From the NCBI RefSeq assembly GCF_010093385.1, contig NZ_PDWV01000012.1, positions 1 to 64,000 of the forward strand: a DNA stretch of 64,000 nucleotides. Direction: 5' to 3'. Each line of letters starts with the position of its first letter. Position 1 is the first letter of the stretch. Position numbers and translations under genes: made by a program. Shown piece after piece: positions 29,817 to 38,903 of this stretch. The notes beneath the pieces are model-generated. The model was given only the letters and a program-made list of their open reading frames with translations, was not told the DNA's origin and did not search any database. This DNA comes from Pseudoxanthomonas mexicana. Lineage in GTDB: Bacteria; Pseudomonadota; Gammaproteobacteria; Xanthomonadales; Xanthomonadaceae.

Positions 29817-30850
29817 GGCAGTTCTCCAGGGTGGTTGAGGGACGGGGAAGAAAGGTCGGACTGCGATGGCAGCTCGGGAAACGGCGCGGCCAGAGCGTCC
29901 GCCAGTTGGTAGCCCACGCCATCGAAGCCGACGACGCGGGCGATGCTCTCGATGCGGCGCTTGCGCCCGCGCCCGGCGATATGGATCACCACGTCCACGG
30001 CTTCGGCGATCAGCGCACGGGGCGGGTTCACCGCCACTTCGAGAATCAGTTGCTCCATGCGCAGCAGCGCGCCCAGCGCGGAGCCTGCGTGGATCGTGGC
30101 GATGCCGCCGGGGTGGCCGGTGCCCCACACCTTGATGAGATCCAGCGCCTCGGGGCCGCGCACCTCGCCGACGACGACGCGATCCGGCCGCAGACGCATG
30201 GATGAGCGCACCAGCTCGGTCATGGACACCACGCCGGAACGCGTGCGCAGCGGAACGTGGTCGCGGGCCGCGCATTGCAGCTCCACCGTGTCTTCGAGCA
30301 CTAGCACGCGGTCGCCGGTAGCGGCGATTTCAGCGAGCAAGGCATTGGCGAGCGTGGTCTTACCGCTGCTGGTGGCCCCGGCGATCAGGATGTTCTTGCG
30401 CTCGCGCACCGCGCGAACGAGAAAGGCCGCCTGGGCGGCGGTCATCATTCCGTCCACGACGTACCGCTCCAGCGGGATCACGCCGATGGCGCGCTTGCGC
30501 AGCGCAAAGGCAGGCCCCGGCGCGGCGGGCGGCAAGATGCCCTCGAAGCGTTCGCCGGTTTCGGGCAGCTCGGCGGATAGCAGCGGCTGGCCGCGATGCA
30601 CCTCCGCGCCGACGTGAGCCGCGACTAGGCGGATGATTCGCTCGCCATCCGCTTCGGGCATTTCCACGCCCATCGGCGCGCGGCCCGAGGACAGGCGATC
30701 CACCCAAAGGGTGCGATCCGGGTTGAGCATGATTTCCACCACGTCGGGGTCTTCGAGCGCGGTGGCGATCAGCGGCCCCATTGCCGTGCGCAGCATCTGG
30801 ATGCGCCGGTCGAGCGACGTGGCGCTCATGGATTGGGGAACTGCGCTCAT
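29813..30850 (-). CDS. trbB: Conjugal transfer ATPase TrbB (VirB11-like)
   Basis: A 345-residue hexameric traffic ATPase. Features: N-terminal domain with VVEIMLNPDRTLWVDRL, Walker A GATSSGKTTLAN, the Asp box LVLEDTVELQC, Walker B-region RVVVGEVRGPEALDLIKVWGTGHPGG with the His box, and a C-terminal VVHIAGRGRKRRIESI. Complete for the family. Confidence 0.96.
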   Translation of the reverse strand: MSAVPQSMSATSLDRRIQMLRTAMGPLIATALEDPDVVEIMLNPDRTLWVDRLSSGRAPMGVEMPEADGERIIRLVAAHVGAEVHRGQPLLSAELPETGERFEGILPPAAPGPAFALRKRAIGVIPLERYVVDGMMTAAQAAFLVRAVRERKNILIAGATSSGKTTLANALLAEIAATGDRVLVLEDTVELQCAARDHVPLRTRSGVVSMTELVRSSMRLRPDRVVVGEVRGPEALDLIKVWGTGHPGGIATIHAGSALGALLRMEQLILEVAVNPPRALIAEAVDVVIHIAGRGRKRRIESIARVVGFDGVGYQLADALAAPFPELPSQSDLSSPSLNHPGELP

Positions 30851-31323
30851 GACGCACGCTCCTGCGCTTCTGTGGCTGCCGCCGCGTCCTCCATCCGTAC
30901 CGGATCAGGATGCAGTTCTTCCACTACGTCACGCACGAGGCTTCGCCCGCGCAGCAGGTGGCGACCAAGCTGCTCCACGAACTGCTCGAAGCGCGCTTTG
31001 CCCTGGGCGCGCGCTGCCTCTTGGTGCGCCTCGGGAACCGGCATGCTGACCGTGAGGTAGTAGCGGATGAACAGCGCCAGCGTTTCGATGGCGATGTTCT
31101 GGTCGCGCTCCATACGCTCGGCCTGGCGCGACAGGCGATCCAGCCGCTTGGCGATGGCCGCCTCGCGCTGGTCGGCGGCATCGGGCGACAGCCAGGACGC
31201 CAAGGCGGCAGCGACGATGCTGGATTTGGACACGCCTTTCTTGGCGGCCAGTTCGTCGAGCCGCTGGGCGTGCTCGGGCTGGATAAAGAGATTCAGGCGA
31301 TAACTTGAACGATGTGGGCTCAT
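30847..31323 (-). CDS. CopG-family ribbon-helix-helix protein
   Basis: A 158-residue protein with an N-terminal ribbon-helix-helix (YRLNLFIQPEHAQRLDELAAKKGVSKSSIVAAALASWL) and a helical tail. It sits between traG and trbB with 4-base overlaps on both sides, a conserved place in Tn4371-type operons. A role in operon autoregulation or DNA processing is likely but unproven. Confidence 0.87.
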   Translation of the reverse strand: MSPHRSSYRLNLFIQPEHAQRLDELAAKKGVSKSSIVAAALASWLSPDAADQREAAIAKRLDRLSRQAERMERDQNIAIETLALFIRYYLTVSMPVPEAHQEAARAQGKARFEQFVEQLGRHLLRGRSLVRDVVEELHPDPVRMEDAAAATEAQERAS

Positions 31324-33353
31324 AGTTCGATTCCATCGTTGGGGTCGAGGGATGCCAGCCGGGCCGTGCGCTGCATGGCCGTATCGAGCTGGCGAGGAAG
31401 GGGAAGCGGCAGGTCGTCGTCGTCATCGAGCAGCCCGAGGTCGGCCGCGGGTGCGGCTTGCTCGGGGTCGTAGGCGACGGCCTCAGTTAGCTCGGGCTGG
31501 CGGCGCGGGCCGCCGTCGTCGGCCGTTCCCAGGTGCTCCAGGCCATCGGCGGATGCCGTGGCCGGTGCGGCAGGCGTCGGCGGAATCGCCAGGCCACTCC
31601 AGTCGTCAGCGCGTGCCGGAGGAACATCGGCATAGCGCCCTGGACTGGACGCTGTGGCGAGCGCAGGCGGCGACAGAACGCGCCGCTTGAAGTTGGCGTC
31701 GGCGTAGTAGCGCAGCTTCTTGGCCCTGATCGGCGCCACGCTCGACACCATCACCACGGCTTCGTCGGGTGGTAGCTGCATGACTTCGCCCGGCGTGAGC
31801 AGCGGGCGGGCCGTTTCCTGCCGCGACACCATGAGGTGCCCCAGCCACGGCGCGAGGCGATGGCCCGCGTAGTTGCGCTGCGCGCGCAGCTCGGTCGCGG
31901 TGCCCAGCGTCTCGGAAATGCGCTTGGCCGTGCGTTCGTCGTTGGTGGCGAACGTCACGCGCACATGGCAGTTGTCGAGGATCGAATGGTTCTGCCCATA
32001 CGCCTTGTCGATCTGGTTGAGCGACTGCGCGATGAGGAAGCTGCGGATGCCGTAGCCCGCCATGAAGGCCAAGGCCGTCTCGAAGAAGTCCAGGCGCCCG
32101 AGCGCCGGAAACTCATCGAGCATCAGCAGCAGCTTGTGGCGGCGCTCGATGCCATCGCTGCCGTCGAGTGATTCGGTGAGCCGCCGCCCGATCTGGTTGA
32201 GGATCAAGCGGATCAGCGGCTTCGTGCGCGAAATGTCCGAAGGCGGCACTACGAGGTACAGCGATACCGGGTGCTCGGCGGAAATGAGGTCTGCAATGCG
32301 CCAGTCGCAGCGCGACGTGACTTCGGCCACCGTAGGGTCTCGGTACAGGCCGAGGAACGACATGGCGGTGGACAGCACGCCCGAGCGCTCGTTGTCGCTC
32401 TTGTTGAGCACTTCGCGCGCCGCAGAGGCCACCACCGGATGCGGGCTTCCACCGTTCCCGTTCATCAGGTGGGGCGTGGTCATCATCCGGTGCAGGGTCA
32501 GCTCGAAGGGACTGGCCGGATCGGAGAGGAAGTTGGCGACGCCGCGCAGCGTCTTGTCTTCGCCCGCATACAGAACATGCAGGATGGCGCCCACCAGCAG
32601 CGCGTGCGAAGTCTTCTCCCAATGGTTGCGCTTCTCCAGCGCGCCTTCGGGATCGACCAGAATGTCCGCGATGTTCTGCACGTCGCGCACCTCATGCGCG
32701 CCGCGCCGCACCTCCAGCAGCGGGTTGTAGGCCGCCGACTTCGCATCCGTGGGGTTGAACAGCAGGCAATGCGAGAAGCGCGAGCGCCAGCCGGCGGTGA
32801 TCTGCCAGTTCTCGCCCTTGATGTCATGGACGACGGCGGACGCGGGCCAGGAAAGCAGCGTTGGCACCACCAGGCCGACACCCTTGCCGCTGCGCGTCGG
32901 CGCGAAGGTCAGGACGTGTTCCGGGCCTTCGTGGCGCAGGTACTGGCGGTCGTGCGGGCCGGGGAACACGCCGGCCGGCTGCGGGAGGCCCGCCTTGCGG
33001 ATGTCCTCCGCGTTGGCCCAGCGGGCCGAGCCGTAGGTGGTGACGAGGCGTGATTGGCGCGAGCGCCAGATCGACATGCCGATGGCGACCAGCACAGCGA
33101 CAAGGCCGCTGCCGCCGGCAAACGCACCGCCGATGTCGAAAACACGGGGCGCGTAGGCGTCGAAGAAGAACCACCACTCGAACAACCGCCACGGGTGGTA
33201 GATCGGCGTACCCAGGAAATCAAACCAGGGCGAGCCAAGGCGTAGCTGATAGCCCAGAGCGGCGGCTGTCCATTGCGTGGCGCTCCAGACGCCAGCGATC
33301 ACGATGCCGAATACCACGGCGATCTGACCGAACAGTACGTTCGTCCCTTGCAT
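31320..33353 (-). CDS. traG: Type IV coupling protein TraG (VirD4-like)
   Basis: A 677-residue inner-membrane ATPase linking the relaxosome to the mating channel. Two N-terminal membrane segments, then RLVTTYGSARWANAEDI, Walker A FAPTRSGKGVGLVVPTLL, Walker B LLLMLDEFPALGRLDFFE and IAQSLNQIDKAYGQNH; the acidic C-terminal tail has poly-Asp. Complete. First gene of the mating operon; the sequence upstream of it now holds three insertion sequences. Confidence 0.96.
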   Translation of the reverse strand: MQGTNVLFGQIAVVFGIVIAGVWSATQWTAAALGYQLRLGSPWFDFLGTPIYHPWRLFEWWFFFDAYAPRVFDIGGAFAGGSGLVAVLVAIGMSIWRSRQSRLVTTYGSARWANAEDIRKAGLPQPAGVFPGPHDRQYLRHEGPEHVLTFAPTRSGKGVGLVVPTLLSWPASAVVHDIKGENWQITAGWRSRFSHCLLFNPTDAKSAAYNPLLEVRRGAHEVRDVQNIADILVDPEGALEKRNHWEKTSHALLVGAILHVLYAGEDKTLRGVANFLSDPASPFELTLHRMMTTPHLMNGNGGSPHPVVASAAREVLNKSDNERSGVLSTAMSFLGLYRDPTVAEVTSRCDWRIADLISAEHPVSLYLVVPPSDISRTKPLIRLILNQIGRRLTESLDGSDGIERRHKLLLMLDEFPALGRLDFFETALAFMAGYGIRSFLIAQSLNQIDKAYGQNHSILDNCHVRVTFATNDERTAKRISETLGTATELRAQRNYAGHRLAPWLGHLMVSRQETARPLLTPGEVMQLPPDEAVVMVSSVAPIRAKKLRYYADANFKRRVLSPPALATASSPGRYADVPPARADDWSGLAIPPTPAAPATASADGLEHLGTADDGGPRRQPELTEAVAYDPEQAAPAADLGLLDDDDDLPLPLPRQLDTAMQRTARLASLDPNDGIEL

Positions 33354-33553
33354 GACCTTGCCTCCGATTTCTCCTGCGCTGATTCCTCATGGGAAAAGCG
33401 GCACAAGGGCGTGCCGCAGGCGTCAGGATCGGTGTCAGGTCAGTGCCGGTCAAAGACCGTTTCAGGCAGAAAGATCGAGCAAAAGGAAAGAATTCGTGAA
33501 GCGGCGAGTCAAAGAAAAACGCCACAAGAACTGGCGCATTGCGGCGTGTTGAG
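33354..33553. other. Leader region of traG up to the IS insertion
   Basis: About 200 bases without a supported gene. It is the traG-proximal part of an original intergenic region of about 230 bases between eexN and traG, now split by the insertion sequences. Confidence 0.5.
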
Positions 33554-33575
33554 AAAAATAAGGCTCTGTTGAATT

Positions 33576-34512
33576 TCAAGTGGGTTGCGGGGCATGAGGA
33601 TTGATGGCCTGGAAGTCGAGCTTGCCGGCGATCAGGAAGATGACGGTTCTGATGGTGGCCAGGCGCACGAAGCCACGGGCGCGGCGCTTGGCGGCCTGGA
33701 ACAGGCCGTTGATGGCCTCCAAGAAGCCGTTGGTCTGGCGGGTCTGCGCCCAGGCGACGATGCCCTCCAGGTGGCGACGCACGAGCGCGGCCACCTCCTT
33801 CATCGGTTCAACCTTGGAGTGCATGACGCAAGTGCACCAGTGCTGGAGCATGGTGCGCACGACGTTGATCTGCTTGCGCTCGAGGATCTCTCGCAGCTGC
33901 TCCTTGTAGACCCAGGCGCGGGCCGTGCGCACCGTGGTCATTCTGGCGATCAAGGCGTCCAGATCGGCGGCGGCCTCGGGCCTGAGGCGGCTGCGATCCT
34001 TCAGCAGCGACCAGCGCAGACCCTTGAGCGACTTGTCGCTGCGCTGCTCGATGCGGCGCATCTTGTCCACCGCCGCACTGGCATGCCAGACAACGTGGAA
34101 CTTGTCGAAGGTGATGCGGGCGTTGGGCAGGAACTCAGTGCAGCCCTTGATGAAGGCGGGTGACATGTCGATGCTCACCGAGGTGATCTGCTCGGCCGGG
34201 CAGCCGTGCGCAGCAAGGTCCGCTGCCAGCGCTTGGAGCGTCTTGGCGTCACGGCCCTCGGTGACGAACAGCACCCGGCGTGCGGCGGCGTCGGCAGCCA
34301 AAGTGGCGTAGTCGTGGCCTCGGGCACGCGAGGTCTCGTCGATGGCCAGAGCCGTGACCTGGCTGAAGTCGGCCAGGCCCAGGGCGATCTCAACGTAGCG
34401 CTCGCACACGGCCATCACCCGGTGGGCCGACTCGCCCACGATGCGCGCCACGGCGGCAAACGGCATCTGCTGCGCCAGCATCAGGATCAGCGCCTCGAAC
34501 AGCAGCGTGAAG
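33576..34512 (-). pseudogene. ISL3 transposase, C-terminal part
   Basis: The DDE catalytic part of an ISL3-type transposase (VTALAIDETSRARGHDYATL, FIKGCTEFLPNARITFDKFHVVWHA, VRRHLEGIVAWAQTRQTNGFLEAINGLFQAAKRRARG). It lacks its N-terminus because IS66 inserted at 34513. The frame rejoins exactly with the fragment at 37,056-37,365 through the duplicated GCGTGAAG, restoring SGFTLLFEALILMLAQQ, so the disruption is recent and only due to the insertion. Confidence 0.92.
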
Positions 34513-34569
34513 GTATCCGTCCGGCCAACTCACCTGGACGGATTTGCATTCCTTTGATCTGGCGCGCTG

Positions 34570-36150
34570 CTACGGGGCTGCCGCAAGCTTCCAGCGATGC
34601 GGCAGCAACTCATCAATGCGGCTGGCCGGGTGCGTGGGCAGGCGCTCCAACACGTTCTTGATGTAGGCGTAGGGCTCATGCCCGTTGATGCGCGCCGAGT
34701 GCAGCAGGCTCATGATGGCCGCCGCCCGCTGGCCTGCGCGCAGGCTGCCGGCGAACAGCCAATTCGAGCGGCCGATGGCGATGGGCCGGATCTGGTTCTC
34801 CACCCAGTTGTTGGAGATCGGCACATCGCCGTCCTGCACGAAGCGCGTGAGTTGCGTCCAGCGCTTGAAGCTGTAGTCGATGGCCTTCATCGTGGCCGAG
34901 CCCGGCGGCACCAACTGCCGCTGTCTGAGCAACCAGCGATGCAAGACCGCTAGCACCCGACGTGACTTGCGCTGCCGTATCTTCCTGCGCTCATCGCCAG
35001 GCAGTTCCTCGATCTCGCGCTCGATACTGAACAGCACCTGGAAGTAGCGCAGCGCTTGGTGGCCGACCGCGCTGGCGTGGTTGGCCCACAGGTCGTTGAA
35101 TTTCCTGCGCGCGTGCGCCATGCATTGCGCCGATGTCACGCCCTTGGTCGTCGTGGCGGTGTAGCCGCCAAAGCCGTCGGTAACCAGCGTTCCCTGCCAG
35201 GCTCGCGGGGTGTCGAGCTTGAGGAACTGCTGAACGTTCTCGCCGCTGCGGCCCTCGGTGAACTGGAAGACCACGGCCTTCGTCGCGTTCAAGCTCGTGG
35301 TGCAGTACGACCAGATGTAGGCCTTGTGCGTCTTGCCGTCGCTCAGGTGCTTGGGCTTGAGCATGGCCACCGGCGTCTCGTCGGCGTGCAGCACCGCATG
35401 GCGGCGCAACTCGTCGGCCAGCGCGTTGACCAGCGGCTGCAATTGCGCCCCGCACTCGCCGACCCACTGCGCCAGCGTCGAGCGGGCGATCAGGTGGCCG
35501 GCGCGCTCGAAGATGGCTTCCTGGCGGTACAGCGGCAGGTGATCCAGGAACTTGGCAACCAGCAGGTGCGCCAGCAGGCCGGCGCTCGGGATGCCCTTGT
35601 CGATGACGTGTGCCGGCACCGGCGCCTGAACAATCCGCTCGCAGCAGCGGCATGCCCACTTGCCACGCACATGGCGCTCGACGCTGAACACGCCGGGCTG
35701 GTAGTCCAGCCGCTCGGCCACGTCCTCGCCGAAGCGCTGCAGGGGCTGCCCGCAATTGCAGGTGGTGTCCACCGGCTCGTGCAGCACGTCGCGGCGCGGC
35801 AGATGCGCTGGCAACGGGGTGCGCTTGGGCGTCTTCTTCTCGGTCTTGTCCTTGGCCTTGTCGTCGGCCTGGCCCTGCTCGCGTTCGATCTCCCGTTCGA
35901 GTTCGGCCAGGTCGGCGTCCAGCGTCTCCTCCAGCAGACTCCTTTGCTCGGGTGCCAGGCTGGCAGCGAAGCGTTCGCTGGTGGCGGCGAACTTCATCCG
36001 CTTGAGCACGGCCATCTCGTGCGTGAGCTTGTCGATGAACGCCTGCTTGAAGGCGATCTCGGCGTCGCGCTGCTGGATCTGCGCCAGCAGCGACTGCACG
36101 GCCTGGCGCATCTGCGGCTGCAGGGTGTCCAGTTGCTCGGCGCTGATCAT
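34570..36150 (-). CDS. tnpC: IS66 transposase TnpC
   Basis: A DDE transposase of about 526 residues from the ATG at 36150 (an in-frame ATG at 36207 is an alternative). N-terminal leucine-rich helix LLAQIQQRDAEIAFKQAFIDKLTHEMAVLKRMKF, a zinc-finger region (TCNCGQPLQR; CRCCERIVQAPVP), and the DDE domain with LHADETPVAMLKP, VTDGFGGYTATT and the IS66 C-terminal box NNWVENQIRPIAIGRSNWLF. Full length for the family. Confidence 0.95.
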   Translation of the reverse strand: MISAEQLDTLQPQMRQAVQSLLAQIQQRDAEIAFKQAFIDKLTHEMAVLKRMKFAATSERFAASLAPEQRSLLEETLDADLAELEREIEREQGQADDKAKDKTEKKTPKRTPLPAHLPRRDVLHEPVDTTCNCGQPLQRFGEDVAERLDYQPGVFSVERHVRGKWACRCCERIVQAPVPAHVIDKGIPSAGLLAHLLVAKFLDHLPLYRQEAIFERAGHLIARSTLAQWVGECGAQLQPLVNALADELRRHAVLHADETPVAMLKPKHLSDGKTHKAYIWSYCTTSLNATKAVVFQFTEGRSGENVQQFLKLDTPRAWQGTLVTDGFGGYTATTTKGVTSAQCMAHARRKFNDLWANHASAVGHQALRYFQVLFSIEREIEELPGDERRKIRQRKSRRVLAVLHRWLLRQRQLVPPGSATMKAIDYSFKRWTQLTRFVQDGDVPISNNWVENQIRPIAIGRSNWLFAGSLRAGQRAAAIMSLLHSARINGHEPYAYIKNVLERLPTHPASRIDELLPHRWKLAAAP

Positions 36151-36214
36151 GGACGTGATCCTGCCGCGCCGAAGCGCCCTGCGCATCGGCACATCCGGCA
36201 ATTGCAAGGGTGGT

Positions 36215-36547
36215 TCAGATCACACGGATGATCCCCGCATCGCCCAGCCGCTGCCAGGGCAGGCCCAGCACCAGGGCATCGAACTGCGGCCGCGTCAGCT
36301 GCAGCGTGGCGCTGGCGTCGGCGGGCCAGACGAACTTGCCGGCGTTGAGCCTGCGAGCGGCCAGCCACACGCCGATGCCGTCGTGCACCAGCACCTTCAT
36401 GCGGTTGGCGCGCCGATTGGCGAAGAGGTAGGCATGGTTCGGGTGCGCAGCGCCGAAGACGCCGACCACGCGGGCGAGTGCGGCCTCGGTGCCCAGGCGC
36501 ATGTCCAGGGGCTGTACGGCCAGCCACACAGCATCGACCTTGATCAT
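36215..36547 (-). CDS. tnpB: IS66 accessory protein TnpB
   Basis: A 110-residue IS66 Orf2 protein required for transposition in this family. Shows DMRLGTEAALARVVGVFG, HPNHAYLFANRRANRMKVLVHDGIGVWLAARRLNAGKFVWP. The ATG at 36547 is taken over the longer frame to 36706 because it matches the family N-terminus. tnpA ends 7 bases upstream. Confidence 0.93.
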   Translation of the reverse strand: MIKVDAVWLAVQPLDMRLGTEAALARVVGVFGAAHPNHAYLFANRRANRMKVLVHDGIGVWLAARRLNAGKFVWPADASATLQLTRPQFDALVLGLPWQRLGDAGIIRVI

Positions 36548-36554
36548 GCGCGTC

Positions 36555-36989
36555 TCAAGCCAGTACGTCGCGCAGCCAGGCGGCGCTGCGCGCGTCCATC
36601 GGCAGGCTGGCGCTGACACTGGTGGTGCCGCGGCGGATCTCCACCGTGACGCGTTCGGATGCCGAGGGGGCAGCGCTCGGCTCGGGCGCGGCAGGTGTTC
36701 GATCACCGAAGTCGGCCAGCGTCACCGGCACGAATGCGGGTGGGCTCATGGCGGCCTGGGTGCGCGTCGCCGCGGATGCATCGTCGGCCATCTCCGACTC
36801 CCGCACCCAGCGTCGCAGCATGTTCGCGTTCAGGCCGTTGGCAAGCGCCACTGCGGCGACCGAGCCATGGCCTTGGCGGGCCATCGCGATGACATGCGAC
36901 TTGAACTCATCGCAGTGCCGCCGCCAGCTCCGCTTGGGTGGCCGCGCCACACCGGGATCGGGTTGGGAAGTGTCCATGTGTCCACGCAT
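36555..36989 (-). CDS. tnpA: IS66 accessory protein TnpA
   Basis: A protein of about 144 residues with a helix-turn-helix of the IS66/IS3 OrfA type (RRHCDEFKSHVIAMARQGHGSVAAVALANGLNANMLRRWVRE) and a C-terminal region found in IS66 OrfA (ERVTVEIRRGTTSVSASLP). A longer frame reaching 37127 runs into the flanking ISL3 and is rejected; the start at 36989 or 36977 lies inside the element. Confidence 0.9.
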   Translation of the reverse strand: MRGHMDTSQPDPGVARPPKRSWRRHCDEFKSHVIAMARQGHGSVAAVALANGLNANMLRRWVRESEMADDASAATRTQAAMSPPAFVPVTLADFGDRTPAAPEPSAAPSASERVTVEIRRGTTSVSASLPMDARSAAWLRDVLA

Positions 36990-37055
36990 TTGTTCGTGGA
37001 CACAAGCATCCAGGGCCGGCTGCGGCAATTCAAGGTGGGTTGGCCGGACGGTTAC

Positions 37056-37365
37056 GCGTGAAGCCCGACAGGCGCCCGGCAAAGTCCGGCTCGACCAGGC
37101 GCACCGAGCCGTTGGGCAGCTTGACACGAGGCGTGCGCACCTGCAGGTGGCATTCGTGCTGGAAGAAGTTCAGGTGCCGATAGGTCTTGGTCACGGTGTC
37201 GTGCACCGGGTGCGCACCTTCGTGTCCGGAGATCGTGAAGCGCGTGCCCGGCTTGAAGTCGATCAGCACCGTCAGCACCTTGGCCGCTTCGTCGAACTCC
37301 ACCGTGTCCACCACCCAGGGCTGGGCAATCCCCAGCGCCACCTCAAACAGCTTGGCCGTCATCAC
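37056..37365 (-). pseudogene. ISL3 transposase, N-terminal part
   Basis: The N-terminal 103 codons of the interrupted ISL3 transposase: FEVALGIAQPWVVDTVEFDE, the zinc-finger-like region FFQHECHLQVRTPRV, and EPDFAGRLSGFT up to the IS66 junction. The normal zf-ISL3 cysteines are partly replaced, but the frame is open until the insertion. Confidence 0.9.
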
Positions 37366-37450
37366 TGCCCCCCGCTTCTATGCCCACCAAGGCCCAAGAT
37401 TACCCACTCGGAATTCAAGAGAGGCAAAAATAATGAGGTGATGCGGCTAA

Positions 37451-38610
37451 GGAAGGTCTGAACAAGTGCATGTTTCTTGCATGAGGCACAGGGTCACGCA
37501 GCGGAGCCACATCGATGAGCCAGATCAGTTTCTCGGACGCGGAGCAAGCGGGCAAGAGGAAGAAGACGCGGCGCGAAGTCTTCCTCGGCGAGATGGAAGT
37601 GGTGGTGCCGTGGAAGGCGCTGCTCAAGGTGATCGAGCCGCACTACCCGGTGGCGGGTCGGGGCCGCAGGCCGTATCCGCTGGAGGCGATGCTGCGAGTG
37701 AACCTGATGCAGAACTGGGTCGCGCTGAGCGATCCGGCGATGGAAGAGGCGCTGTACGAGATCGCCTCGCTGCGCACGTTTGCCGAGCTGGATCTGGCGG
37801 CGATCCCTGACGAGACGACGATCCTAAACTTCCGCCACCTGCTGGAGGCCAACGACCTGGCCGAGGACATCCTCAAGACGGTCAACGCGCACCTGGCCCG
37901 CAAAGGCCTGCTGCTCAAGCGCGGCAGCATCGTGGACGCCACGATCATCGCCGCGCCGAGTTCGACCAAGAACGCCGAGGGTGGGCGCGACCCCGAGATG
38001 CACCAGACCCGCAAGGGCAAGCAGTGGCACTTCGGCATGAAGGCGCACATCGCGGTGGATGCCGACAGTGGTCTGGTTCACACGGTCACCACCACGGCGG
38101 CCAACGAGTCCGACGTCGAACAGATCGGCGATCTGCTGCATGGCAAGGAACAAGACGTGTGGGCCGACTCGGGCTACCGGGGCGCGCAGCGCCGAGTGAC
38201 CCGAGATGATCGGCACTGGCACATCGCCGGCCGGCCCAGCGACATGGCCAAGCTGCCCGAGGGGCGTGCGAAGCAGAGGCTCAGGAAGCAGGAGTACCGC
38301 AAGGCCAGCGTGCGCGCAAAGGTCGAGCACCCGTTTCGGGTCATCAAGTGGCAGTTCGGGCTGGTGAAGGTCAGGTTCCGGGGGTTGGCGAAGAACACGG
38401 CCCACGTGGTCACCCTCTTCGCGCTGTCGAACCTGTGGATGGCGCGCAAGAAGTTGATGGCGATGGTGGGAGTCGTCCGCCTGCAGATGGCATGACGCAC
38501 GAACAACGCGGCGCGATGCGCCCAAAATCCTCGAAGCGCCGGCACTCTTCCGGGCCGAACCAGTTCGCACGGCTCAATGCCATCGCGTTCTTGCCCTGTT
38601 CAGACCTTCC
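37451..38610 (+). mobile_element. IS5-family insertion sequence, complete
   Basis: 1,160 bp with terminal inverted repeats GGAAGGTCTGAACA at both ends (37451-37464 and, inverted, 38597-38610), flanked by a 4-bp target duplication CTAA (37447-37450 and 38611-38614), the YTAR target typical of IS5. It contains one intact transposase gene. Only 13 bases separate its target repeat from that of the ISL3 element. Confidence 0.95.
37515..38495 (+). CDS. IS5-family transposase
   Basis: A 326-residue DDE transposase with MSQISFSDAEQAGKRKKTRREVFLGEME at the start, the N-terminal DUF772-like region (YPLEAMLRVNLMQNWVALSDPAMEEALYE), LKRGSIVDATIIAAPSSTKN, KGKQWHFGMKAHIAVDADSGLVHT, WADSGYRGAQRR and RAKVEHPFRVIKWQFG. 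All DDE motifs are present and the frame is intact. Confidence 0.95.
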   Translation: MSQISFSDAEQAGKRKKTRREVFLGEMEVVVPWKALLKVIEPHYPVAGRGRRPYPLEAMLRVNLMQNWVALSDPAMEEALYEIASLRTFAELDLAAIPDETTILNFRHLLEANDLAEDILKTVNAHLARKGLLLKRGSIVDATIIAAPSSTKNAEGGRDPEMHQTRKGKQWHFGMKAHIAVDADSGLVHTVTTTAANESDVEQIGDLLHGKEQDVWADSGYRGAQRRVTRDDRHWHIAGRPSDMAKLPEGRAKQRLRKQEYRKASVRAKVEHPFRVIKWQFGLVKVRFRGLAKNTAHVVTLFALSNLWMARKKLMAMVGVVRLQMA

Positions 38611-38624
38611 CTAACCGCCAACAG

Positions 38625-38903
38625 TCAGAACTTCGGCGATTCTTTCGGTGGCGCGTACGGGGTTTCGCCGTCGCCATAGAACCGCTTGCGCGTGGCTTCG
38701 GCGACCCGGTTGCACAGAAGGTCACCCAACTTGGGGCGGCCGGCTTTGCATTGCCGCCGCAGCTCCTTGAGCCGTTCGGGGTTGGCTGCCAGTTCTTCCA
38801 CCGTTGGAATGCTGACCTCTGAGACGGCGGCCTTTTGAGGCGTCTCGGACTGGCCGCAGGCTGTCAGGGCTGCCACGAACAGGAAGGGGATGATCTTCTT
38901 CAC
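38625..38903 (-). CDS. eexN: EexN-family entry-exclusion lipoprotein
   Basis: A 92-residue lipoprotein with lipobox FLFVAALTACGQ, the pattern VEELAANPERLKELRRQCKAGRPKLGDLLCNRVAEATRKRF and a C-terminal FYGDGETPYAPPKESPKF. This matches the EexN family of conjugative elements, which is thought to reduce entry of identical elements. It starts with GTG overlapping the traR stop (GTGA), so the two are coupled. The traG operon that should follow is now separated by insertion sequences. Confidence 0.87.
   Translation of the reverse strand: MKKIIPFLFVAALTACGQSETPQKAAVSEVSIPTVEELAANPERLKELRRQCKAGRPKLGDLLCNRVAEATRKRFYGDGETPYAPPKESPKF

Larger units (their letters stand above)
34513..37055 (-). mobile_element. 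IS66-family insertion sequence, complete
   Basis: 2,543 bp with terminal repeats GTATCCGTCCGGCCAACTCA at 34513 and the inverse of GTAACCGTCCGGCCAACCCA ending at 37055 (20 of the first 22 bases agree). It is bounded by a perfect 8-bp target duplication GCGTGAAG (34505-34512 and 37056-37063). It contains the standard three genes tnpA, tnpB and tnpC, all intact, so it may be active. Confidence 0.96.
33562..37425 (-). mobile_element. ISL3-family insertion sequence, interrupted by IS66
   Basis: Imperfect terminal inverted repeats at 33562-33585 (GGCTCTGTTGAATTTCAAGT...) and 37402-37425 match at 20 of 24 positions. Both sides carry the perfect 8-bp target duplication AAAAATAA (33554-33561 and 37426-37433). 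Removing the inserted IS66 element and one GCGTGAAG copy leaves 1,313 bp with a single 412-codon transposase frame, the normal size for ISL3 elements. Confidence 0.93.
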
